Source: JACKEQ01 sp041389565 (GTDB taxonomy: Bacteria > Myxococcota_A > UBA796 > GCA-2862545). Taken from it: a stretch of DNA of 64,000 nt. Positions 26,117-33,791 of this stretch are shown here, in pieces. Within the stretch, counting starts at the first letter, position 1. Every line of letters starts with the position of its first letter. Location of the stretch: the NCBI GenBank assembly GCA_041389565.1, contig JAWKRP010000014.1:159883-223882 (forward strand), given 5' to 3'. Made by a program: the position numbers and the translations under genes. The notes beneath the pieces were generated by a model that had not been told where the DNA came from, searched no databases, and saw only the letters and a program-made list of their open reading frames with translations.

Positions 26117-29100
26117 TTGGCGGACGGTCTGGACGAGGTCCTGGATGACGCGACCGACCGCCTCCGGCGCGGCGACATCGCGGGCCTGCGCAAGCTGATC
26201 GACCGGTACGACCAGACCGTCGAGCGCAAGAAGCTCTCGAAAGACCCGCGTGCAGCGGCCACCTGGGGCCTCAGGCTCACGGCGGACCGCCTGGAGGGGC
26301 GCCCCGAGGATGCCATCGCGGCCGGAAGCCGACTGATGCGCGTCGCCCGGAGCCACGGCTGGCAGGTGCCCATGTCCGAGATCCTGCGGATCATGGCGCA
26401 GGCCGCGATGGACCTGTCGGACCTCGAGCGCGCACGCGTCTGGTTCGAGGAGGCCCACGACCACGCTCAGCGGGCCGGCTCGCTCACCCACCAGGCGTCG
26501 GCTCTGCGCGGGATCGGGCTCGTGTGGGAGCTCCGGGGCGAGCGGGCGCGGTTCCGGGAGTACACCCAGCGCTCGCTCGAGCTCGCGGAGCGGGCGGAAG
26601 ACACCGTACAGATCGCCGAAGCGCTCACGGCGCTCGGGCGGTACCGCATCCAGTCGGGCGACGAGGGCGGCGAGGCCGACCTCCAGCGCGCCGCGCGCCT
26701 GTTCACGAAGGCCGGCGAGACCGTGAACGCCGTGAAGACCCTGTTCCACCGGCTCCCGCTCGCCATGCGGAACCACGACCGGGCCCTGGCACGCCAGATC
26801 ATCGACACCGCGCGCACCGGTCTGGCCGAGACGGCCGACGCGCAGCTGGCAGGCATGGTGAGCCTCGACGGCGGCGAGGTGTCGCGCATGGAGGGCGACA
26901 TCGAGGGCGCACGCGACCAGTACCGCAAGGCCCTCGAGCTGTTCGGAGACACCCACCCCCTCGCCCGCATCGCACGCATGAACCTCGTGCTCGCCGATGT
27001 CGCGGTCGGCGACATGAAGGCTGCGGCCGAGGCCATGCCCGCGCTGCTCGCCGAGACCCAGGACCACACCGTCCTCAACGGCATCGCCCACCTGCTCGGT
27101 CTCGCCATCGGTCCCACGCACCGGAAGGACACCGAGGACGACGTGTGGGCGCGTCACGGAACGCCCGCCCGGCTGGCCCTCGAAGACCACCCGTCCGATC
27201 CCGATGTCGTCGATCTGGCGCAGCGCGCGGTCCGTCGCATGGCGAAGCGGGCCGACGCCATCCAGGCCGGGCGCGCAGCGGTGGTCATGGGGCTGGCCAC
27301 CGACGATGCCGCACCCGACCTCGTGAAGGAGCTGCGGCGCCGGAACGCCGCGCTGCCCATCGGCCCGTTCCTCGCGCTCCAGAAGCTCGGCGCGGGCGGG
27401 ATGGGCGAGGTGTGGCTCGGGCGCCACGTCGACAGCGACACGCCCGCGGCCCTCAAGGTGGTCAGCCGCGAGATCAAGTACGGCGACGCGGCCTGGGAGA
27501 TCTTCGACAACGAGATGAAGGCCGTCTCGGCCCTGTCGCATCCGAACATCGTCGGCATGCTCGACCACGGGCGCGCAGGCATGGGCGCAGAGCGCCTGTC
27601 CGGCGGGAAGATCCTCGGCAACAGCCCGTATCTCGCCCTCCAGTACGTGCGCGGAGGCACCCTCACCCGCTGGATCGGCCGCATGGACTGGGCCCAGGCG
27701 CGGGTCGTGCTCACCAGCCTGCTCGACGCTCTGGCCCACGCGCACGCCCGCAGCGTGCTGCACCTCGACCTGAAGCCCGACAACATCCTGCTGGCCGGCC
27801 GCGACCCGGCCGATGGCGTGCGGCTCACGGACTTCGGCCTGTCGCTGCTCCGACAGGACACCCGGCGCGGCATCGCCGGAACCCTCGAGTTCATGGCGCC
27901 CGAGCAGTACGTGGTGGGCTCCACCCACGGCCCGTGGACCGACCTCTACGCGCTCGGCTGCCTCGCCTGGGGGCTGCTCACGGAAGCGCCCCCCTTCCAC
28001 AGCCGCACCAAGCTCGAGATGGCCGAGGCCCACTCCAGCGAGCCGCTGCCCGACTTCGAGCCCACGATGGCCCATCCTCCGGAGATCGAGGGCTGGATCC
28101 GCAAGCTGCTCGCGAAAGACCCGAACCACCGCTACACCCGGGCCTCCGACGCGCTCGTCGAGCTCGTGCAGCTCGATGCGGGCCTCCGCAAGCCCGACCT
28201 GCCTCCAGCCGACCGTCCGAGCGTCATGCCCACGCGGTCGTACAGCGAGGTCAGCCTGATCCCGACGCTCGGCGCGAATGCGCTCGAGACCATCGGGCGT
28301 CCGCGGGGAACCGTCGGGCACGTGCGCCTGCCCGAGACCTGGCGCATGCCCGAAGCCCAGCCCACGAGCGTGCCCGACGCCGGGCTGTCCCTCGTGCACG
28401 AGCGCGAGCCCGTGCTCGTCGCGCGTCGACGCGAGCGCGACCAGCTGTGGGACCTCGTACGCGCGTGCTTCGACGCGAGGCGTCCGCGAGCCGTCATGAT
28501 CAGTGGGCCCGTCGGCAGCGGGCGGCGCGCGCTGCTCCAGTGGCTCGCGGCCCGTACCCACGAGCTCGGCTTCTCCGAGGTGGTCTGGCACGACGCCGAG
28601 GCCGGCTTCGGCGAGCTGCTCGAGGGGCGGGTGCCCGAGCACCCCGCGGCTCTCGCGGTCCGGGTGCTCCGCGCCCTCCACCAGCGCCGCGGGAACCGCC
28701 TCGCGCTCGTGCTCCTCGATGCCGAAGACCCCCTGGTGCCCGAGCTGGTCGACATCGTGCTGCGCGAAGGCGAGGGCGCGCTGTTCTTCGCCTTGCGTGC
28801 CCCCGCGCGACACGCACCCCGTCAGAACCGCCTGATCGAGTCCATCGAGCTCACCCGCCTCCAGGACGACGAGATCCGCCAGATCCTCACGTCCGTCCTG
28901 CCGCTCGATCCGCAGCTCATGGACACGCTCGTGGAGTGGTCCGACGGCAACCCCGGGCTGGCGCTGGCGACCCTGCGCGACCTCGCCCGACGCGGAGAGC
29001 TGCGCGCCAGCACCGATGGCTGGCGACGGCCCCACGGCGCCCGCCTGCGCGTGCCTCCCGCGCTCGCCACTACGCTTCGCGCCCAGCTGGAGCGGGTCGC

Positions 29101-29572
29101 GAACACCCCCGACCGCTGGGAGAGCCTCCAGATCGCGGCCGCCTACGGCAACCTCGTGCACCGGAAGGCCCTGACGACGCTGTGTGATGACGTGAGCGAG
29201 CTCACCCGGGGCCTGTGCGACGCGCGGGTGCTCGAGGAGAAGGGCGGCGCGTTCCGGTGGATCCAGCCGGCCGCACGTCACCTCGTGTGCGACGAGCCCG
29301 CCACGCGCATCGCCCACGGGCGCATCGCCGACCACCTCGCGACCACCGGCGCTCCGCCGGCCCTCGTCGCGCACCACTTCGTCGCCGCGCACCGCTACGC
29401 GGACGCCCACCGCCCCCTGCTCGACGCGGTGAAGTCCGCCATCGATCACGACGACGTGGAGCAGGCCACCGAGTTCTACCGGGCCTGGCTCGACGCCCTC
29501 GATCGCCTCGCCGTCCGCGCGGGCGACCCCCGTCGACTGGCCGGCCGCAAGTATGAGAGCCTGCTGCGATGA
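26117..29572 (+). CDS. TPR - Ser/Thr protein kinase - AAA-like ATPase signalling protein
   Basis: 1,151 residues from a TTG with GGGAGG four bases upstream. Residues ~30-330 are TPR-like helical pairs. The kinase domain (~415-690) has the Gly loop GAGGMGEV, LKVV lysine, HLDLKPDN (~549; Leu replaces the Arg of HRD), DFGLS (~571) and MAPEQY. After a linker, a STAND/AAA-like P-loop GPVGSGRR (~796) is followed by a LVLLDAED Walker-B-like strand and a helical C-terminus. The P-loop ends in Arg-Arg instead of Lys-Ser/Thr, so ATP binding there is doubtful. Myxobacteria use such kinases widely. Divergent from the exported protein at 25539; its stop overlaps the next start. Confidence 0.85.
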   Translation: MADGLDEVLDDATDRLRRGDIAGLRKLIDRYDQTVERKKLSKDPRAAATWGLRLTADRLEGRPEDAIAAGSRLMRVARSHGWQVPMSEILRIMAQAAMDLSDLERARVWFEEAHDHAQRAGSLTHQASALRGIGLVWELRGERARFREYTQRSLELAERAEDTVQIAEALTALGRYRIQSGDEGGEADLQRAARLFTKAGETVNAVKTLFHRLPLAMRNHDRALARQIIDTARTGLAETADAQLAGMVSLDGGEVSRMEGDIEGARDQYRKALELFGDTHPLARIARMNLVLADVAVGDMKAAAEAMPALLAETQDHTVLNGIAHLLGLAIGPTHRKDTEDDVWARHGTPARLALEDHPSDPDVVDLAQRAVRRMAKRADAIQAGRAAVVMGLATDDAAPDLVKELRRRNAALPIGPFLALQKLGAGGMGEVWLGRHVDSDTPAALKVVSREIKYGDAAWEIFDNEMKAVSALSHPNIVGMLDHGRAGMGAERLSGGKILGNSPYLALQYVRGGTLTRWIGRMDWAQARVVLTSLLDALAHAHARSVLHLDLKPDNILLAGRDPADGVRLTDFGLSLLRQDTRRGIAGTLEFMAPEQYVVGSTHGPWTDLYALGCLAWGLLTEAPPFHSRTKLEMAEAHSSEPLPDFEPTMAHPPEIEGWIRKLLAKDPNHRYTRASDALVELVQLDAGLRKPDLPPADRPSVMPTRSYSEVSLIPTLGANALETIGRPRGTVGHVRLPETWRMPEAQPTSVPDAGLSLVHEREPVLVARRRERDQLWDLVRACFDARRPRAVMISGPVGSGRRALLQWLAARTHELGFSEVVWHDAEAGFGELLEGRVPEHPAALAVRVLRALHQRRGNRLALVLLDAEDPLVPELVDIVLREGEGALFFALRAPARHAPRQNRLIESIELTRLQDDEIRQILTSVLPLDPQLMDTLVEWSDGNPGLALATLRDLARRGELRASTDGWRRPHGARLRVPPALATTLRAQLERVANTPDRWESLQIAAAYGNLVHRKALTTLCDDVSELTRGLCDARVLEEKGGAFRWIQPAARHLVCDEPATRIAHGRIADHLATTGAPPALVAHHFVAAHRYADAHRPLLDAVKSAIDHDDVEQATEFYRAWLDALDRLAVRAGDPRRLAGRKYESLLR

Positions 29573-30282
29573 GAGACAAGCGCGTCGCCGTCGTCACCGG
29601 TGCCAACCGCGGCATCGGTCGGGAGTGTGTCCGTCAGCTCGGCCAGCTCGGCTATTCCGTGGTGCTCACCGCGCGAACCGCCGCCAAGGCCGAGGCCGCC
29701 GCCGAAGGGGTGCGCGCCACGCTGAACACCGAGCGCATCCATCCGTTCCCGCTCGAGGTCACGAGCGAAGCCCAGGCCACCGCCCTCGCCGCGTACGTCG
29801 AGAAGGAGTTCGGTCGCCTCGACGCGCTGGTGAACAACGCGGGCGCGATCTTCGACGACGCGAAGCACTCCGGCATCCTCGACACCACGCCCGACATCCT
29901 GCGGCGCACGTTCGAGAACAACGCGCTGTCGGCGTTCATGGTCACGAAGGCGCTCGTCCCGCTGCTCGTGAGGAGCCGCGGCAACGTCGTGAACGTCTCG
30001 TCCGGGATGGGCGGGCTGCACCAGATGGGCGGGGGGTTCCCGGGCTACCGCATCTCGAAGTCCGCCCTCTCCGCCATCACGCGCATCTTCCACAGCGAGC
30101 TCCACTCGAAGGGAGTGCGCGTCAATGCCGTCTGCCCGGGCTGGGTCCAGACCGACCTCGGCGGGCGCAACGCCACGCGCGATGTCGCGGCGGGCGCGAG
30201 CGGTGTGGTGTGGGCCGCCACCCTCGAGCCCGACGGGCCGAGCGGAGGGTTCTTCCGCGATGGGCTAGAGATCCCCTGGTAG
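29569..30282 (+). CDS. Short-chain dehydrogenase/reductase
   Basis: 237 residues. TGANRGIGRE cofactor loop, VNNAG, VNVSSGMGG, and YRISKSA with the Tyr-x3-Lys pair. The pattern GYSVVLTART, ERIHPFPLEVTSE and PGWVQTDLGG resembles carbonyl reductase-like plant and bacterial SDRs that use NADPH. Basic residues after the first strand favour NADPH. Substrate unknown. ATGA overlap with the kinase gene. Confidence 0.9.
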   Translation: MRDKRVAVVTGANRGIGRECVRQLGQLGYSVVLTARTAAKAEAAAEGVRATLNTERIHPFPLEVTSEAQATALAAYVEKEFGRLDALVNNAGAIFDDAKHSGILDTTPDILRRTFENNALSAFMVTKALVPLLVRSRGNVVNVSSGMGGLHQMGGGFPGYRISKSALSAITRIFHSELHSKGVRVNAVCPGWVQTDLGGRNATRDVAAGASGVVWAATLEPDGPSGGFFRDGLEIPW

Positions 30283-30295
30283 AGGTCTCTCAGCG

Positions 30296-30598
30296 ATGTG
30301 TTCCACCAAGCCCGAGCCCGACAGCCCCGCCTACCTCGCCGAGCAGGAAGCGGGCTTCGTGTCCGCCCTGCTGATCGCGCCCATCAAGCTCTACCAGCGC
30401 TTCCTGTCGCCGGCGCTGCCGCCCGCGTGTCGCTACCACCCGAGCTGCTCGCAGTACACCCGCGAAGCCATCGCGCTGTGGGGCATCCGCGGCGTGTGGA
30501 TGGGCATGAAGCGCATCCTGCGGTGCCAGCCGTTCTTCCCGGGCGGCTACGACCCCGTCCCGCTGCCCCCGCACCTGCAGGTGAACGACACCCCGTGA
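30296..30598 (+). CDS. yidD: Membrane protein insertion efficiency factor YidD
   Basis: 100 residues. The YidD core is plain: LLIAPIKLYQRFLSPALPP followed by CRYHPSCSQYTREAI, WMGMKRILRCQPF and PGGYDPVP. The family sits at the inner face of the cytoplasmic membrane and helps YidC insert proteins. Usually yidD lies with rnpA, rpmH and yidC; here it stands apart, 13 bp after an SDR gene. Confidence 0.95.
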   Translation: MCSTKPEPDSPAYLAEQEAGFVSALLIAPIKLYQRFLSPALPPACRYHPSCSQYTREAIALWGIRGVWMGMKRILRCQPFFPGGYDPVPLPPHLQVNDTP

Positions 30599-30617
30599 CT
30601 CACCGTCCGTCCCGGGC

Positions 30618-32750
30618 TCAACACTCGTCGCACATCGGGCCCGACATGTAGCCGAGCGCACACAGGCGGCAGGTCTCCGCACCGTCGACCTCGACCTCTT
30701 CGACCAGGGGCGCTCCGGACGCCGCCGTCGCGAGGTCGGCCTCGAGCTTCTGGGTGAGCGTGGCCACCCGTGCAGACGGCGCTTCTCCGCATACCGGAGA
30801 GCTCACCGCGGCGAGGTTCGCCTTCTCCCCCGCGTCGCTCACGAGGTCGAACAGCTCGACGGTCGGGAGGCCGCGCGGGTTGCCCTCGTTCGCGACGATC
30901 ACCTTGAACCCGCCCGACTTCAGGGACGAGAGCACGTTCCCTTCGAAGTCCTGCTCCGCGTACACCACGCGATCGCCGGGCAGCTCGTACCGGTCGCACA
31001 CGTCGGGCTCCGCATCCTCGGCCGCCAGGAGCTTCTCGGCGGCTTCGAGCTCCGCGAGGGCCTCCGCCGACAGCTGGCCCCCGTCGCGAAGCTCGGCGAG
31101 CTCGCCGACCTTGGAGCGGGCGTCTTCCACAGACTTCTCGCGCGCCGTCCGCAGCTCCACGTCGGACTCGAGCTGGCTCACCAGATCCCGGCCCATCCAG
31201 CCCCAGGCCTCGTCGATCGACACGCCCATGGCCGTCACGATCGTGGGCGCCACGTCGACGATGCGCGCCTGCCACGCCACCCGCTCGCCCGCATGACGGT
31301 TCTTCGGGAGCTTCACCACGAGCGGCACGTGGATCTGCTCCTCGTACAGCGTCGTGCCGTGCCAGAACCCGCCGTGCTCGCCGAACTCCTCGCCGTGATC
31401 GGCCGTGACCACGATCATCAGGTCGTCGTACAGGCCCTCCGAGCGCAGCCAGTCGAGGAAGGGCGCGAGCTTCCGGTCGAGGTGGCGCACCTCGTCGGCG
31501 TACACCTTCTTCAGGTATTCGGACTGCCCGAGCTCCGGGCTCTCCACCTCGGCGCGCGCGAAGCCCACGCCGTTGAACTCCGCTTCGCCCTGCCCCATCA
31601 GGTAGGGGTGCTCGAAGTACGGGTCGTGCGGCTCCATCAGGTGCACGCCGAGCATCCAGCGCGCGTCGCGGTTCGCCTGGATGAACCCCGTGGCGTCCTT
31701 CAGCACGACCTCGGCGGGCTGGTAGAAGGTGCCGACCTCCTTGCTGCCCCCGAGCTTCTCGCGGAGCTTGTGCACCACCTTGTAGAAGGTGAGCGAGAAC
31801 ACGCTCTCGGTCGCGCCGAAGTGGTAGTCGGGCGCTTCGTAGATGAACGTGTCGTAGCCCTGGTCGAAGTTGAACGTCGCCGTGACGTTGATGTTGTTCG
31901 CCAGGTTCGCGGTGGTCACGCCCGCATCGTGCAGCGACTCCGACAGCAGCACGAGATCGTCGCTCATCCGGCTCGCCTTCGTGTCGGCATTGTGCGACGA
32001 CGGGATCCGGCTCGACCACAGCGAGGCGAACGAGCTGCGCGTCCAGCTCGCGTGCGCGCTGGCGCGCTCGAACACGATCGAGTCCGCCGCGAGCGCGTCG
32101 AGAGCGGGCGTGGGGTCGCCCTGGGCTCCGTACGACCCGAGGGCATCGGCCCGCAGCGTGTCGACCGCGATGATCAGCACGTTCGGGTTGTCGGCCATGC
32201 CGCCCGGAACGGGCTTGCCGTGCGCCCAGCTCGAGCGGGGATCGCCCGTGGGGATGGCCGAGAGCGTGCCCGTCAGCAGGACGAGCGCCACGTAGGCGCC
32301 CGCGCTGTGCAGCGCCTTCAGGCCGAGGCGCTTGTTCGTCCACGTGCCCGCCGTGAGCTCGAGGACCGCGTAGCCGACGACCACCGCGAGGATGGCGAGC
32401 TTGCCGGACATCGGCACGCCCTGCTCGGCGTACACGACCTTGTTGCCCAGGTAGAACAGGATGAACAGCAGCATCGGAGACACTGCGAACGTCGCCCCCA
32501 TCGTGGTGGCGAGGTGGGGCTCCCAGGCGCCGAGGTCTCGCACGCGCGCGACGCCGACCGTGGCAATACCGCCCGCTATTCCGAACGGGAGACCGATCAG
32601 CCCGTACAGCAGCACCGCGTAGACCGGAGCCAGCAGATCCGGCACGCCCTGGGTCGCGAGGAGGAACGTCGCCTCGAAGAGCCCGAGCACACCGGCTCCG
32701 ATGAGCCCTCCGAGCGCGGCGTTGACGAGGATCTGGACCTTGGACGACAT
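30618..32750 (-). CDS. Membrane-anchored sulfatase/phosphatase-superfamily enzyme
   Basis: 710 residues. Four to five membrane segments (10-160), then a sulfatase-fold domain: metal site AVDTLRADALGSYG (Asp197, Thr198), SWTRSSFASL (235-244) at the nucleophile position, HLMEPHDPYFEHP, and VVTADHGEEFGEHGG. The position of the formylglycine Cys/Ser (CxPSR) is held by Thr in SWTRSS, so it may use Thr as nucleophile, as in LtaS and phosphoethanolamine transferases. The last 20 residues hold five Cys (CRLCALGYMSGPMCDEC), an uncommon tail. Same strand as the pseudokinase gene, 74 bp downstream. Confidence 0.82.
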   Translation of the reverse strand: MSSKVQILVNAALGGLIGAGVLGLFEATFLLATQGVPDLLAPVYAVLLYGLIGLPFGIAGGIATVGVARVRDLGAWEPHLATTMGATFAVSPMLLFILFYLGNKVVYAEQGVPMSGKLAILAVVVGYAVLELTAGTWTNKRLGLKALHSAGAYVALVLLTGTLSAIPTGDPRSSWAHGKPVPGGMADNPNVLIIAVDTLRADALGSYGAQGDPTPALDALAADSIVFERASAHASWTRSSFASLWSSRIPSSHNADTKASRMSDDLVLLSESLHDAGVTTANLANNINVTATFNFDQGYDTFIYEAPDYHFGATESVFSLTFYKVVHKLREKLGGSKEVGTFYQPAEVVLKDATGFIQANRDARWMLGVHLMEPHDPYFEHPYLMGQGEAEFNGVGFARAEVESPELGQSEYLKKVYADEVRHLDRKLAPFLDWLRSEGLYDDLMIVVTADHGEEFGEHGGFWHGTTLYEEQIHVPLVVKLPKNRHAGERVAWQARIVDVAPTIVTAMGVSIDEAWGWMGRDLVSQLESDVELRTAREKSVEDARSKVGELAELRDGGQLSAEALAELEAAEKLLAAEDAEPDVCDRYELPGDRVVYAEQDFEGNVLSSLKSGGFKVIVANEGNPRGLPTVELFDLVSDAGEKANLAAVSSPVCGEAPSARVATLTQKLEADLATAASGAPLVEEVEVDGAETCRLCALGYMSGPMCDEC

Positions 32751-32824
32751 GAGCACCCCGGAACGGTCTTCCGGATGTATCGGAACGCGCCGCGCGTGCC
32801 CACGACTGGCGCAGACTCGTGGCT

Positions 32825-33691
32825 CTACGAGAGCGGGAACCGCCGCGCGATGAGCGCCTTGCCCACGATGAGCATGTTCTCCGGCCGCTTGTCGGGTTCC
32901 TTCTCGAGGAGCGCCGCGATGAGCGCATCGAGCCAGTCGGGCACCTTCTGCTCGCACAGCTCGCTCGCCTTGTACGGCGTCTCGTTGACCTGCTTCAGCA
33001 TCACGTCGCGCTTGCGTCCCACGAACGGCGGCTGCCCGCACAGCATCTCGAACATCAGGATGCCGAGCGCATACATGTCGGTCTTCGAGTTCAGCACGAA
33101 GTGCTCGATGTACTCCGGCGCCATGTACTCCACGTTGCCGAGCCGCTGCCCCACCTGCGTGAGCTGCTCGCCGCCGTAGATCTCGTCGAGGTGGGCCAGA
33201 CCGAAGTCGAGCACCTTCACGTGGTGTTTGTCGCCGTACGCCTCGCACAGGAAGATGGCGTCGGGATTCAGGCCGCGATGCACGATTCCCTCGCGGTGCG
33301 CGGCGTACAGCACGGCGGCGATCTGGGCCGCGACGTACGTGACCTCGTCGACCTTCAGCGCCAGCGCGCTGATGTCCTCGGACAGGAGCCGGCCCTGGAT
33401 GTACTCGGTGACCACCCACGGGACATCGGTGGGAGTACGCCCGTGATCGAGGACGCGAAGCAGGTTCGGGTGACGGAACTCGGAGAGCAGCTGGGCTTCG
33501 CGCTCGAAGCGCTTGAAGGCCTCGGGGTCGGAGAACATCTCGGGTTTGAGGAGCTTCACCGCCACGGTGCTGTTGGTCTTCTGGTCCTTCGCTTTCCAGA
33601 AGTCGCCGAAGCGACCCTCTTCGATGTGGTCGACGAGCTGGTAGCGTCCGGAGAGGACGCCGCCGATCATCTCGTCCCGAGTGCTCGACAT
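32825..33691 (-). CDS. Predicted Ser/Thr pseudokinase
   Basis: 288 residues, one Hanks-type kinase domain and no membrane segment. Kept: Lys46 (VAVKLL), Glu65, DFGLA (Asp162), APE (MAPEYIE) and a regular C-lobe. Changed: the catalytic loop reads HRGLNPDA instead of HRDLKPEN, losing the catalytic Asp (Gly140), Lys (Asn142) and Asn (Ala145). The Gly loop EEGRFGDF is intact enough for ATP binding. Most likely an allosteric partner or regulator of the enzyme encoded next. I chose the ATG of MSSTRDEM; the longer frame upstream is not protein-like. Confidence 0.85.
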   Translation of the reverse strand: MSSTRDEMIGGVLSGRYQLVDHIEEGRFGDFWKAKDQKTNSTVAVKLLKPEMFSDPEAFKRFEREAQLLSEFRHPNLLRVLDHGRTPTDVPWVVTEYIQGRLLSEDISALALKVDEVTYVAAQIAAVLYAAHREGIVHRGLNPDAIFLCEAYGDKHHVKVLDFGLAHLDEIYGGEQLTQVGQRLGNVEYMAPEYIEHFVLNSKTDMYALGILMFEMLCGQPPFVGRKRDVMLKQVNETPYKASELCEQKVPDWLDALIAALLEKEPDKRPENMLIVGKALIARRFPLS

Positions 33692-33791
33692 CGCACTGCC
33701 TCTGATGGTCTCCGGCACAATGTCGCATACTCTCGCGCGCGAGTCGCCCTCAGTGTGGTGACAGCGAAACAGCACGGTGAGCAGGAGCGTC

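Noticed and set aside
26033..29449. 1,138-residue open frame on the minus strand opposite the kinase gene
   Set aside because: Same shadow composition; the plus strand encodes a complete kinase domain.
33777..33791. GTG start 15 bases upstream of the ceramidase gene
   Set aside because: The ATG at 33792 has AGGAG at proper distance; the GTG does not.
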